Assembly: GCF_002911665.1 (NCBI RefSeq)
Contig: NZ_MTBP01000003.1
Location: 372,001-436,000, forward strand
DNA from: Actinomadura rubteroloni
Lineage (GTDB): Bacteria; Actinomycetota; Actinomycetes; Streptosporangiales; Streptosporangiaceae
Length of the DNA stretch: 64,000 bases
Direction: 5' to 3'
Numbering within the stretch: position 1 is the stretch's first letter; each line of letters starts with the position of its first letter. Position numbers and translations under genes: made by a program. Under the pieces are notes generated by a model. That model did no database searches and had not been told where the DNA came from. It saw only the letters and a program-made list of their open reading frames with translations. Shown here one piece after another: positions 17,524 through 25,949 of the stretch.

Positions 17524-17692
17524 GGCGTCAGCCTAACCGTCCGGTCACGCAGCGTGCGGGACGCGGCGCCGGTGACGCGCGGCGGAGGCATAGGACGCGC
17601 GAGGCCGGGCACGCCCCGTGGGGCGGGAGGCGCGGCGATGGTTCCGCCGTCGCCCGAGCCGCGTCGAACCCGTCGCGCCTCCCCCCAGACGT

Positions 17693-18496
17693 TCAGACGA
17701 TCGGGCGGCCGCGGCGGATGCGGCGGCGCGCGTCCCACAGGTAGAGGTTCCAGGGGAGGCGGCGGGCCGCGCGGGGCAGGGCGCGGTCGGTGACGGCGGC
17801 GGCGCGGGTGAGGGCGTTGAAGCGCCGCTGGTCGGACGCGGTCCAGTCGAGGTCCAGTTCGGCGCGGAACGCCGGCGGGAGGAAGCCGGTGGTCACGAAG
17901 CGGTGGAACGGGCCCGCCGCGCGGCGGACGGGCCGGGGGAGGCCGCGCAGGGCGATCAGGTCGCGCAGGTAGGCGCGGGTGACGGCGTCGGTCTCGATCT
18001 CGCGCACGGCGCCGTCCCAGTAGACGGCGAAGGCGGCGCGGTCGGCGGGCCACCGGTCGGCGGGCACCTGGAGGGTGGTGGCCAGCCGGGACGCGTGGGC
18101 GTAGACGGCGTCCAGATCGGTGTCGCGGCGCAGCGCGGCCAGGACGTCGACCGTCCCCTGGTACAGGCACGCCGCGACCCAGAGTTGAAGGTCGCGGTCG
18201 AAGGCGTTGTAGCGGACGGGGTCGCCGGGACGCGAGTGGACGTGCCGGTGCGAGCGGTCGACCTCGCGGCGCATCGCCTCCCGTTCGTCGGCGTCGCCCC
18301 ACCACGCGATCGCCATGTAGCTGAGCGTCGTGCGCAGCCGCTTGACGGGGTGCAGGTCGGCGCGTCCGCTCGGGACGCGGCTCGCGGCGACGCCGTGCCC
18401 GACGGGCAGCCGGGCGAGCTGCATGACGACGTTCGCGGTCGCGGCGTTCAGCGCGAACCAGGTCAGCGCGTCGTCGACGGCACGGGACTCCCGCAT
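17693..18496 (-). CDS. MpaB-type (DUF2236) oxygenase family protein
   Basis: The 267-residue protein matches the oxygenase MpaB/latex-clearing protein family: an N-terminal LTWFALNAATANVVMQLARLPVG, the RADLHPVKRLRTTLSYMAIAWWG block and the HRHVHSRPGDPVRYNAFDRDLQLWVAACLY block with conserved His/Arg/Asp that bind heme in characterised members. These enzymes cleave double bonds in polyisoprenoids or fungal terpenes; the substrate here is unknown. It has a strong consensus promoter (18530-18558) and is divergent from a TetR gene that probably represses it. Confidence 0.82.
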   Translation of the reverse strand: MRESRAVDDALTWFALNAATANVVMQLARLPVGHGVAASRVPSGRADLHPVKRLRTTLSYMAIAWWGDADEREAMRREVDRSHRHVHSRPGDPVRYNAFDRDLQLWVAACLYQGTVDVLAALRRDTDLDAVYAHASRLATTLQVPADRWPADRAAFAVYWDGAVREIETDAVTRAYLRDLIALRGLPRPVRRAAGPFHRFVTTGFLPPAFRAELDLDWTASDQRRFNALTRAAAVTDRALPRAARRLPWNLYLWDARRRIRRGRPIV

Positions 18497-18529
18497 GACG
18501 TCCCCATTCTGAACACGGTCGTTGTCAGA

Positions 18530-18558
18530 ATTAAACGATCAGGAAACACCTGTGTCAA
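18530..18558 (-). promoter_or_regulatory. Consensus promoter of the MpaB-type gene with overlapping inverted arms
   Basis: On the minus strand a perfect TTGACA (18558-18553) is followed after 17 bases by TTTAAT (18535-18530), about 33 bases before the start codon. The arms ACAC and GTGT around CT (18546-18555) overlap the -35, which would suit repression by the divergent TetR protein. This is among the best promoter matches in the window. Confidence 0.6.
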
Positions 18559-18559
18559 G

Positions 18560-19171
18560 ATGGCTGCCGTGCGCACCTACGGCGGAGTCGGGGCCGCCGA
18601 CCGCGAGGCCGAGCGGCGCGCCCGGCTCCTCGCGGCCGGGCTGGACCTGCTCGGCACCGGCGGCCTCCAGGCCGCGACCGTGCGCAAGGTGTGCGAGGCC
18701 GCCCGGCTGACGCCCCGCTACTTCTATGAGAGCTTCCCCGACATCGACGCGCTCACCGGGGCCGTGTTCGACGCCGTCGTGGACGAGATGGTCGCGCGCG
18801 GCCACGCCGCCCTCGCCGCCGCGCCGGCCGACCCGCGCGGCCGGGTGCGCGCCGCGCTCGGCAGCGTCATCGCCCTGCTCGGCGACGACCCGCGCAAGGG
18901 CCGCGTCGTGCTCGCCCTCGCGCTCGCGAGCCCGCCGCTCGCCGCGCGCCGGCTGGCGGCCGGACGGCGTATCGCGGGGCTCGTCGGCGAACGGCTCGGC
19001 GCGGGCGTGACGGCGCGGCAGCGCGAGTTCGCCGCCCGCTTCCTCGTCGGCGCGTTCGCCGAGACGCTCACCGCCTGGCTGGACGACCCCGCCCCCGACG
19101 ACGCGCTCCTGGACGACTGCACGGAGCTGTTCCTGGCCGTCGCGGCGGCGGCGCGCGGCCTGACCCCGTGA
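18560..19171 (+). CDS. TetR family transcriptional regulator
   Basis: This TetR protein has 203 residues. Its helix-turn-helix spans about residues 16-60 (RLLAAGLDLLGTGGLQAATV, then ARLTPRYFYESFPDIDAL). The Tyr-Phe-Tyr-Glu-Ser recognition helix is typical of actinobacterial TetR proteins near oxygenases. The ATG at 18560 lies two bases from the -35 of the divergent MpaB-type promoter. Control of that gene and itself is the simplest reading. Confidence 0.85.
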   Translation: MAAVRTYGGVGAADREAERRARLLAAGLDLLGTGGLQAATVRKVCEAARLTPRYFYESFPDIDALTGAVFDAVVDEMVARGHAALAAAPADPRGRVRAALGSVIALLGDDPRKGRVVLALALASPPLAARRLAAGRRIAGLVGERLGAGVTARQREFAARFLVGAFAETLTAWLDDPAPDDALLDDCTELFLAVAAAARGLTP

Positions 19172-19206
19172 TCCCGGCGCAGGTCAGCGGGCGTAGTGTG
19201 ATGATC

Positions 19207-19449
19207 ATGAAGGCGGCACGGTGGTCCGGACCGCACGGCGTCCGGGTGGCGGCGGTGCGGCTGACGGGCGCGCACCGGATCTGGGCGTCGCACGCGGGCG
19301 TCCCGCCGGACGTCCGGGACGCGTTCCTCGTCACGGCGCGCGGCGCGCTCGTCGGCCGCGGCTACCACGCGACCGTGGCCGATCTGGCGACGGCCGTCGA
19401 CCTCGCCGACCTGGTGCCCGAACCGGACGAAGGAGACGCGGGTGGCTGA
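19207..19449 (+). CDS. Small uncharacterised protein before ribokinase
   Basis: The 80-residue product begins MKAARWSGPHG, is soluble and ends in an acidic tail; I do not recognise it. Its last eight bases overlap the ribokinase gene, and the ribokinase ribosome binding site lies in its 3' end, so the two are translated together. The start is uncertain: GTG codons at 19168 and nearby are in frame, and no good ribosome binding site is seen for any of them. Confidence 0.5.
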   Translation: MKAARWSGPHGVRVAAVRLTGAHRIWASHAGVPPDVRDAFLVTARGALVGRGYHATVADLATAVDLADLVPEPDEGDAGG

Positions 19450-20332
19450 CGGGACGGGGCACGAGGTCGTCGTGGTCGGTTCCGCGAACGCCGACCTGGT
19501 GGTCCGGGTGGAGCGGCGGCCGGGGCCGGGGGAGACCGTGCTCGGCTCGGACTTCGACACCCACCCCGGCGGAAAGGGCGCGAACCAGGCGGTCGCGGCG
19601 GCGCTGCTCGGCGGACGCGTCGCGCTGCTCGGCCGCGTCGGCGACGACGGGTACGGCGAGCTGCTGCGCGACGCCCTCGCGCTCGTGGGCGTCGACACCC
19701 GCGCGCTGCTGACGACCCCGGCGCCGACCGGCGTCGCGTTCATCGCCGTCGGGCCGGACGGGGAGAACAGCATCATCGTCGCGCCCGGCGCCAACGCCCG
19801 GCTCACCCCCGCCGACGTCGACCCGGCGTTCCTGGCCGGGGCGCGGGTCGTGTCGCTGCAGACGGAGATCCCGGTCGAGACGGTGCTGGCCGCCGCCCGC
19901 GCGGCGACCGACGCGGGCGTCCGGACGGTCCTGAACCTGTCCCCGGTCCCGGCAGCGAGCACCGCGCTGCTCGGGCTGTGCGACGTGCTGGTCGTCAACG
20001 AGCACGAGGCCGGGCTGCTGCTGCCCGGCGCCGCCCGCACGCCCGCCGCGCTGCTCGCGCTCGGGCCCCGCGCGGTGGTCGTCACGCTCGGCGCGGACGG
20101 GGCGTGCGTCGCGGACGAGACCGGCGAGACGTTCGTCCCGGCGCCTCCCGTCGAGGCCGTGGACACCACCGGCGCGGGCGACGCGTTCACCGCCGCCCTC
20201 TGCCTGCGGCTCGCGCGGGGGGACGGCGTCGTGGACGCGGCGCGGTTCGCGGTGCGGGTGGGCGCGGCGGCGGTCCGGTCGCCGGGCGCGCAGGCGTCCT
20301 ACCCGTCGGCGGAGGACGCGCTCCCCGGCTGA
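19442..20332 (+). CDS. rbsK: Ribokinase (PfkB family)
   Basis: At 296 residues it has the usual ribokinase length. It shows the N-terminal GSANADLVVRV, the PfkB signature GGKGANQAVAAA (about 42-53), NLSPVPAAS and the C-terminal DTTGAGDAFTAAL with the catalytic Asp. It phosphorylates ribose at O5 using ATP. The GTG start has GAAGGAG five bases upstream. No ribose transporter or RbsD is nearby, so it probably salvages ribose from nucleosides. Confidence 0.88.
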   Translation: MADGTGHEVVVVGSANADLVVRVERRPGPGETVLGSDFDTHPGGKGANQAVAAALLGGRVALLGRVGDDGYGELLRDALALVGVDTRALLTTPAPTGVAFIAVGPDGENSIIVAPGANARLTPADVDPAFLAGARVVSLQTEIPVETVLAAARAATDAGVRTVLNLSPVPAASTALLGLCDVLVVNEHEAGLLLPGAARTPAALLALGPRAVVVTLGADGACVADETGETFVPAPPVEAVDTTGAGDAFTAALCLRLARGDGVVDAARFAVRVGAAAVRSPGAQASYPSAEDALPG

Positions 20333-20757
20333 GCCGCCGCGCGCAGCCGGTCCAGTTCCCCGGCGACGTCGGCGACGTCCGCGCCGAGGTCGTAGGCGCT
20401 GAGCAGGTGCAGGTCGTCCTCGGTGCGGATCTCCAGCAGGCGGCTGCGGACGAGGGCGCGGCGCCGCTCGTCCACCTCGATGCCGGTGATCTCGGGCCAG
20501 GCGACGCGGCGGCGTCCGGCGAAGCCCGCGACGACCGTCACGCCGGCCGCGTCCGCGCGCAGCCGCTCGGGCGCGAGGACGTCGCGCAGCGCGAGCGCGG
20601 CGAGCCCGGCCGCCGCGACCCCGGCCAGCAGCGATCCCGCCGTGTCGTGGGCGAACACGGCGACCAGGGCGACGGCCGCCGCCCCGGCGAACTTCAGCAC
20701 GGTGTGCGCGGGCGGCACGCGCCAGACAGCGGCGTCTCCTTCGATCACGCCCGCCAC
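20299..20757 (-). CDS. PH-like domain membrane protein
   Basis: The 152-residue protein has two adjacent hydrophobic helices (about 19-57) and then a beta-rich domain (VTVVAGFAGRRRVAWPEITGIEVDERRRALV) that matches the bacterial PH-like family found in actinobacterial membrane proteins. The role is unknown, perhaps envelope-associated. Its 3' end overlaps that of rbsK by 34 bases on the opposite strand. The GTG at 20757 is the longest start; none of the starts has an ideal ribosome binding site. Confidence 0.68.
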   Translation of the reverse strand: MAGVIEGDAAVWRVPPAHTVLKFAGAAAVALVAVFAHDTAGSLLAGVAAAGLAALALRDVLAPERLRADAAGVTVVAGFAGRRRVAWPEITGIEVDERRRALVRSRLLEIRTEDDLHLLSAYDLGADVADVAGELDRLRAAAQPGSASSADG

Positions 20758-20795
20758 GGTAGCCGGGTCCGTGTGACGACCCGCACGTTACCGGT

Positions 20796-20814
20796 GAGTT
20801 GCGTTTCCCAACTC
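20796..20814. promoter_or_regulatory. Palindromic operator-like site 1 before the thiolase
   Basis: Perfect arms GAGTTG and CAACTC surround CGTTTCC. The inner 15 bases fit the consensus GTTGSRTTTYCCAAC shared with site 2, whose centre is 41 bases downstream. Confidence 0.6.
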
Positions 20815-20838
20815 GGCGCGGCACAGTGGACGTAGTCA

Positions 20839-20853
20839 GTTGGATTTTCCAAC
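20839..20853. promoter_or_regulatory. Palindromic operator-like site 2 before the thiolase
   Basis: GTTGGA-TTT-TCCAAC is a perfect palindrome with a 3-base centre, immediately upstream of the thiolase ribosome binding site. It resembles site 1 closely. The spacing of about four helical turns suggests two dimers bound to the same DNA face. Confidence 0.65.
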
Positions 20854-20865
20854 CTAGGAGGAGCC

Positions 20866-22029
20866 ATGCGGGACGCGGTGATCGTCGAGGCCGTGCGGAC
20901 CCCCGTCGCCAAGGGCAAGCCGACCGGGGCGCTGCACGAGGAGCACCCGGTGGACCTGCTCGCGCGCACGCTCAACGTCCTGGTCGAGCGGACGGGCATC
21001 GACCCGGCGCTCGTGGACGACGTCATCGGCGGCTGCGTCACCCAGGCCGGGGACCAGTCGCTCAACATCACCCGCAACGCCGTCCTCGCGGCGGGCTGGC
21101 CGGAGAGCGTGCCCGCCACGACCGTGGACCGGCAGTGCGGCTCGTCCCAGCAGGCCGCGCACTTCGCCGCGCAGGGCGTCATCTCCGGGGCGTACGACAT
21201 CGTGGTCGCGTGCGGCGTCGAGTCGATGTCGCGGGTGCCGATGGGCTCGTCCGTCCTGCCCGGCAGCGACCCGTTCGGCCCCGCGCTCAACGCCCGCTAC
21301 CCCGGCGGCCTCATCGGGCAGGGCATCAGCGCCGAGCTGATCGCCGCGCGCTGGAAGCTGGAGCGCGAGGAACTGGACGCGTTCGCCGTCGAGTCCCACC
21401 GCAAGGCCGCCGCCGCGTGGGACGCCGGGGAGTTCGACCGCGAGGTCGCCTGGCCGGGGCAGCGCGACGAGACGATCCGTCCGGGCACCACCGCCGAGGT
21501 CCTGGCCGGGCTCAAGCCCGCCTACTACGACCCGGCGATGGAGGAGCGCTTCCCGCAGATCGGCTGGAACATCACGGCGGGCAACGCGTCCCCGATCAAC
21601 GACGGCGCCGCCGCCCTGCTCATCATGGAGGCGGACACGGCGCGGCGCCTCGGGCTGCGGCCCCGCGCGCGGTTCCACTCCTTCGCCGTCGCCGGGGACG
21701 ACCCGCTCTACATGCTCACCGCGATCATCCCCGCGACCCGCAAGGTGCTCGACCGCGCCGGGCTCGGCGTCGACGACGTCGACCTCTTCGAGGTGAACGA
21801 GGCGTTCTCGCCCGTCGTGCTGGCCTGGCAGCGCGAGACCGGCGTCCCGGACGCCAGGCTCAACGCGCGCGGCGGCGCCATCGCCATCGGCCACCCGCTC
21901 GGCGGCAGCGGCGCGCGGATCATGACGACGCTCGTCCACCTGCTGGAGGACCGGGGCGCCCGCTACGGCCTCCAGACGATGTGCGAGGCGGGCGGCCTCG
22001 CCAACGCGACGCTCCTCGAACGGCTCTGA
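20866..22029 (+). CDS. Acetyl-CoA acetyltransferase (thiolase)
   Basis: This 387-residue thiolase shows the nucleophilic Cys91 in VDRQCGSSQQ, the NEAFSPV loop, the GGAIAIGHPLGGSGAR signature with catalytic His, and a second Cys in MCEAGGLANA, where most thiolases have CxGGG. It joins or cleaves acyl-CoA in fatty acid or steroid side-chain metabolism. An AGGAGG site lies four bases before the ATG. Two palindromes upstream and the HxlR gene downstream indicate local control. Confidence 0.88.
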   Translation: MRDAVIVEAVRTPVAKGKPTGALHEEHPVDLLARTLNVLVERTGIDPALVDDVIGGCVTQAGDQSLNITRNAVLAAGWPESVPATTVDRQCGSSQQAAHFAAQGVISGAYDIVVACGVESMSRVPMGSSVLPGSDPFGPALNARYPGGLIGQGISAELIAARWKLEREELDAFAVESHRKAAAAWDAGEFDREVAWPGQRDETIRPGTTAEVLAGLKPAYYDPAMEERFPQIGWNITAGNASPINDGAAALLIMEADTARRLGLRPRARFHSFAVAGDDPLYMLTAIIPATRKVLDRAGLGVDDVDLFEVNEAFSPVVLAWQRETGVPDARLNARGGAIAIGHPLGGSGARIMTTLVHLLEDRGARYGLQTMCEAGGLANATLLERL

Positions 22030-22034
22030 TCACG

Positions 22035-22065
22035 GGGCGGACGGCGGGACCCCCGCCGTCCGCCC
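22035..22065. terminator. Strong GC hairpin after the thiolase
   Basis: A perfect 14-pair stem (22035-22048 with 22052-22065) closes on a 3-base loop, six bases after the thiolase stop codon and about 17 before the HxlR start. It has no T-run, as is common in actinomycetes. It could attenuate read-through into the regulator gene. Confidence 0.65.
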
Positions 22066-22081
22066 GCCTAGGATGGACGGC

Positions 22082-22525
22082 ATGGCGGAACGGCTTCCCC
22101 GGGAGTGCTCGGTCGCCGACGCACTGGACCTCGTCGGCGAGCGCTGGTCGCTGCTCGCCGTCCGGGAGATCAGTCACGGGTTCCACCGGTTCGACCAGAT
22201 CGTCCGCAACACCGGGGCGTCCCGCGACATCCTCACCGCGCGGCTGCGCAAGCTGGAGGACGCGGGCATCCTGCGCCGCCGCCGTTACAGCGAGCACCCG
22301 CCGCGCTACGAGTACCACCTCACCGAGCCGGGGCACGAGCTGAACGACGTCCTGATCGCGCTGATGAAGTGGGGCGACAAGTACCTCAACCCGGACGATC
22401 CGCCCGTCCGGTTCGTCCATTCCTGTGGGGAGACGCTGACGGCCGAGGTCGTCTGCGCGCACTGCGGGCGCCCCGCCCGCGAGGGCCTGCACACCCCCAC
22501 CGGACGCGGCGCCCTCGCGCACTAG
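22082..22525 (+). CDS. HxlR family transcriptional regulator
   Basis: In this 147-residue winged-helix protein the HxlR core starts with CSVADALDLVGERWSLLAVREI, followed by FDQIVRNTGASRDILTARLRKLEDAGIL and the wing YEYHLTEPG. It has a Cys pair in the C-terminal part (VVCAHCGRP) that could bind metal or sense redox. The ATG at 22082 has AGGAT eight bases before it. It is a good candidate to bind the palindromes before the thiolase. Its TAG stop overlaps that of the convergent permease gene through CTAG. Confidence 0.82.
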   Translation: MAERLPRECSVADALDLVGERWSLLAVREISHGFHRFDQIVRNTGASRDILTARLRKLEDAGILRRRRYSEHPPRYEYHLTEPGHELNDVLIALMKWGDKYLNPDDPPVRFVHSCGETLTAEVVCAHCGRPAREGLHTPTGRGALAH

Positions 22526-23313
22526 CGGTCGCGCGGCGCGTACCGGGCCAGCACCGCCGCCTCCGCCACCCCGACCAGCGCGTACGCGGCCAGCGACGCC
22601 AGCGTCACCGCGACGACGCTCGCCCACAGCTCGTCGTAGCGGAACGAGCTGCCCGCCGTCAGCATCGCGTAGCCGAGGCCCTTCCCGGTCGCCAGCCACT
22701 CGGCCAGCAGCGCCCCGATCAGCGAGCCCGGCACCGAGATCCGCGCGGACGCGAAGAACGCGGGCAGCGCGCTCGGGACGAGCACCTTGCGCATCGTCGT
22801 CCACGACGAGCCCCCGTAGGCGCGCACCAGGTCGGCGGCCTCCGCGGACGCCGACCGCAGCCCGAACACCACGTTCACGAGCGCCGGGAAGAACACGACG
22901 ATCCCGCTGATCACCGTGGTCGCGAGCAGGTCCCGCCCGAAGATCAGGGTGATCACCGGGGTCATCGCGACCAGCGGCACCGACCGGACGACCATCGCGA
23001 TCGGCATGAACGACCGCTCGGCCGTCCGCCACAGCACGAACGCCACCGCGACCACCGCCGCGGCGGCCAGGCCCGCGACCAGGCCCGCGCCCGCGTCGCG
23101 CAGCGTCACCCACAGGCCCGACCAGACCGTGGAGCGGTGCGCGCCCGCGTCCGGGCCGCCGGCCAGGTAGGTCCACACGTCCGCCGGGCTCTTGGCGACG
23201 AGCGGGTTGACGTTCAGGATCTTCAGGAACAGCGTCCAGCCCGCCGCGACCAGGCCGAGCGACAGCACCAGCGACAGCAGGGTCGTCCCGAGCCGCCGAG
23301 CCGCCGCGCTCAC
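22522..23313 (-). CDS. ABC transporter permease (second)
   Basis: The 263-residue protein has about six membrane helices and the inner-membrane permease loop (EAADLVRAYGGSSWTTMRKVLVPSALPAF) that contacts the ATPase. It is of the SsuC/TauC/ThiX type. The GTG start overlaps the preceding permease gene (GTGA). With the other permease it would form a heterodimeric channel. The substrate is discussed with the binding protein. Confidence 0.85.
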   Translation of the reverse strand: MSAAARRLGTTLLSLVLSLGLVAAGWTLFLKILNVNPLVAKSPADVWTYLAGGPDAGAHRSTVWSGLWVTLRDAGAGLVAGLAAAAVVAVAFVLWRTAERSFMPIAMVVRSVPLVAMTPVITLIFGRDLLATTVISGIVVFFPALVNVVFGLRSASAEAADLVRAYGGSSWTTMRKVLVPSALPAFFASARISVPGSLIGALLAEWLATGKGLGYAMLTAGSSFRYDELWASVVAVTLASLAAYALVGVAEAAVLARYAPRDR

Positions 23314-24095
23314 CGGCCCTCCCCGCGCGGCGCCCACGGCGTGACGAGCCGTCCGGCCAGCGCGATGCCCGCGTACGCCACGCCCGCGAGCGCGCCGGAC
23401 ACGATCGCGACGCCCCACGTCCGCTCCACGTCGAGCTGCTGCTGCGCCACGATCATCGCCAGGCCCAGCCCGGCCGGGACGCGGCCCATGAACTCGCCGA
23501 TGATCGCGCCGAGCACCGCCGCCGGGGCGGAGATCTTCAGCGCGGTGAACGCGGCCGGGAGCGCGGCGGCGAACCGGACGCGGCGCAGCATCGCCCACCG
23601 TCCGCCCCCGTAGGCGCGGACGAGGTCGAGCCCGGCCGGGTCGGCGGCGCGCAGCCCGGCCAGCATCCCGATCAGCGTCGTGAACACCACCGACAGCGCC
23701 GACAGCGCCACCATCGGGGTGTCGCCGTCGAACACGACCGTGAGGATCGGCCCGACCGCGATGATCGGCAGGCAGTAGCTGGCGACGGCGAGCTGCGTCA
23801 CGACCCGCTCCAGCGGCGGGACGAGCACGACCAGCAGCGCCAGCGCCGTCGCGATCGCGTTGCCCCACAGGAAGCCGCGCAGCGCCTCGCCGCCCGTCCC
23901 GCGCAGGTGCGGCCCGTAGAACGACCAGCCGTCGTCGGCCAGCGTCCGCAGCACGCCCTGCGGGGTCGGGACGGCGTGGCCGCCCGCGAACACCGTCAGG
24001 GCGAGGACTTCCCAGCAGGCCAGGACCGCGGCGATTCCGGCGGCCGGTCCCGCCCAGCCCGGCACCGCGATGCGACGGGCGGACAGCGCGGTCAC
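23310..24095 (-). CDS. ABC transporter permease (first)
   Basis: The 261-residue protein has about six membrane helices and the coupling loop DLVRAYGGGRWAMLRRVRFAAALPAAF, related to the second permease. The GTG start at 24095 overlaps the ATPase stop by four bases. Sequence similarity with the partner suggests a duplication; most NMT1-type systems use one permease gene. Confidence 0.85.
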   Translation of the reverse strand: MTALSARRIAVPGWAGPAAGIAAVLACWEVLALTVFAGGHAVPTPQGVLRTLADDGWSFYGPHLRGTGGEALRGFLWGNAIATALALLVVLVPPLERVVTQLAVASYCLPIIAVGPILTVVFDGDTPMVALSALSVVFTTLIGMLAGLRAADPAGLDLVRAYGGGRWAMLRRVRFAAALPAAFTALKISAPAAVLGAIIGEFMGRVPAGLGLAMIVAQQQLDVERTWGVAIVSGALAGVAYAGIALAGRLVTPWAPRGEGR

Positions 24096-24910
24096 CGGCC
24101 CCCCTCCTCGCCGAACAGCATCTCCGACAGCCGGTCCTGGATCGCGTGGAACTCCGGCGTCCGGAGCATCGCGGGCGTGCGCGGACGCGGCAGCCCGACC
24201 TCCACCAGCGCGAGGACGCGGCCGGGCCGGGCGCTCATCACCGCGACGACGTCGGACAGGAACACCGCCTCGGCGATGCCGTGCGTGACCATCAGCGTCG
24301 TCGTCGCGCGCTCGGACCAGATCCGCTGGAGTTCCAGGTTGAGGCGCTGGCGGGTGAGGTCGTCCAGCGCGCCGAACGGCTCGTCCAGCAGCAGCACGCG
24401 CGGCTCGACGACCAGCGACCGCGCGATGGCGACGCGCTGGCGCATCCCGCCCGAGAGCTGCGCGGGCCGCGCCTTCTCGAACCCCTCCAGCCCGACGAGC
24501 CGGATCAGGTCCTGGATCTGGCCGGGGGACGGCTTGATCCCCGCGACCTCCAGCGGCAGCCGGATGTTCGCGGCGACCGTCCGCCACGGCAGCAGCGCCG
24601 CGTCCTGGAACGCGATGCCGAGGTGGTGGGCGCGGCGCGCGACCTCGGGCGACTCGCCGTGCAGCAGCGCCTCGCCGCCGGACGGGGACTCCAGCCCGGC
24701 GAGGATCCGCAGCACGGTCGACTTGCCGCAGCCCGACGGCCCGAGCACCGACAGGAACGAGCCGCGCGGGGTGCGCAGGTCCACGCCGTCGACCGCCGTG
24801 ACCGTCCGGCGGCCGAGCCGGAACTCCTTGCGCAGGCCGGAGAGCCGGATGCCGTCGGCGGCCTCCGCCGGGGCCGTGCGCGGGGCGGGCGCGGAGGTGA
24901 CGTCAGACAA
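24092..24910 (-). CDS. ABC transporter ATP-binding protein
   Basis: At 272 residues it shows Walker A (GPSGCGKST), a Q-loop (AFQDAALLPW), the signature LSGGMRQR, Walker B (VLLLDEPFGALD) and the switch His in MVTHGIAEA. It belongs to the nitrate/sulfonate/taurine (SsuB/TauB) type. The start is TTG at 24910 with AAGGAGG nine bases upstream, located inside the end of the binding protein gene, which it overlaps by eight bases. Confidence 0.85.
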   Translation of the reverse strand: MSDVTSAPAPRTAPAEAADGIRLSGLRKEFRLGRRTVTAVDGVDLRTPRGSFLSVLGPSGCGKSTVLRILAGLESPSGGEALLHGESPEVARRAHHLGIAFQDAALLPWRTVAANIRLPLEVAGIKPSPGQIQDLIRLVGLEGFEKARPAQLSGGMRQRVAIARSLVVEPRVLLLDEPFGALDDLTRQRLNLELQRIWSERATTTLMVTHGIAEAVFLSDVVAVMSARPGRVLALVEVGLPRPRTPAMLRTPEFHAIQDRLSEMLFGEEGGR

Positions 24911-25949
24911 GGGACGGGTCCTCCTTGTAGATCTCCTCGATGATCGAGAGGTCGAACAGCTTGTCGGCGGTGATGTCCACCCCGGCGTACTTCAGCGTCG
25001 TGATGTTGGCGGCGACGAGGCGCGGCGACATCGTGAAGAGGCCGTTCTTCTTCGTCTCGTCGGTGAGGATCAGGCCGTTCTGGGTCGCGGATTCGAGCGT
25101 CTGCTCCTTCACCTCCAGCCCGAGCCCCTTGCCGTACGTCGTGACGGCGAGCTTCGCCCCCGCCGCCGGGTCCTTGAGGCTGTCCTTCCAGCCCTTGACC
25201 TCGGCGCGGAGCAGCGCCTTGAGCTTGGCGCGGTCCTTCTTGATCGCCTCGGTCGTCGCGATGTAGGACTCGCCGACCAGGGGATAGGCGTGGTCGGCGA
25301 ACATCATGGTCGCGGTCTTGAAGCCCTTGAGCTTGAGGACGTTCGGCTCGTTGGTCACGTAGCTCATCCAGCCGTCCACGGTCCCGGTGGTGAGCGGCAG
25401 CGGGTCGAACTGGACGGGGACCTTCGTGACCTGCTTCGGGTCGATCTTCGCGGCCTTGAGGAAGGCGGTCCAGACGGCCTCGTTGGTGGCCTGGACGCCG
25501 ATCTTCTTGCCGATCAGGTCCTGCGGCGTCCGGATCGGGTTCTTCGCCATCGACGTGATCGCGAACGGGTTCTTCTGGTACTGGGTGGCGATGATCTTCA
25601 GGGGGGCGCCCTGGGCGATGGCCGCGCCGACCCGGTCGGGCGAGCTGAGCCCCACGAACGCCTTGCCGGTGACGACGTCGGTCTCGGCCGGGGTCGCGTT
25701 CGGGCCGCCGGTGATGAGGTCGACCTTCGAGAAGCCTTCGGCCTTGTAGTGGCCGTTGGCGTCGGCGAGGTACTCCCCGGCGAACTCCACGTTCTTGATC
25801 CACGCCAGGCGGATCCCGGCCGTCCCGTGGCCCGAGCCGCCCCCGGACGGCTCGTCGTCGCCGCACGCGGCGAGGAGCGGGCCGGCCAGCGCCAGCCCCC
25901 CGGCCTGGAGGCCGCGGACGAGGACGGTACGGCGGTCGAGGTGGCTCAT
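24903..25949 (-). CDS. ABC transporter substrate-binding lipoprotein (NMT1/THI5-like)
   Basis: This 348-residue lipoprotein has a signal peptide with twin Arg (DRRTVLVRG) and lipobox LLAAC (Cys29). The mature protein opens with IRLAWIKNVEFAGEYLADANGHYKAEG, the NMT1/THI5-like pattern found in binders of thiamine pyrimidine precursors, riboflavin and related ring compounds. I could find neither a TPP nor an FMN riboswitch upstream, so the substrate stays open. It is the first gene of the four-gene importer; GGAG precedes the ATG. Confidence 0.83.
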   Translation of the reverse strand: MSHLDRRTVLVRGLQAGGLALAGPLLAACGDDEPSGGGSGHGTAGIRLAWIKNVEFAGEYLADANGHYKAEGFSKVDLITGGPNATPAETDVVTGKAFVGLSSPDRVGAAIAQGAPLKIIATQYQKNPFAITSMAKNPIRTPQDLIGKKIGVQATNEAVWTAFLKAAKIDPKQVTKVPVQFDPLPLTTGTVDGWMSYVTNEPNVLKLKGFKTATMMFADHAYPLVGESYIATTEAIKKDRAKLKALLRAEVKGWKDSLKDPAAGAKLAVTTYGKGLGLEVKEQTLESATQNGLILTDETKKNGLFTMSPRLVAANITTLKYAGVDITADKLFDLSIIEEIYKEDPSLV

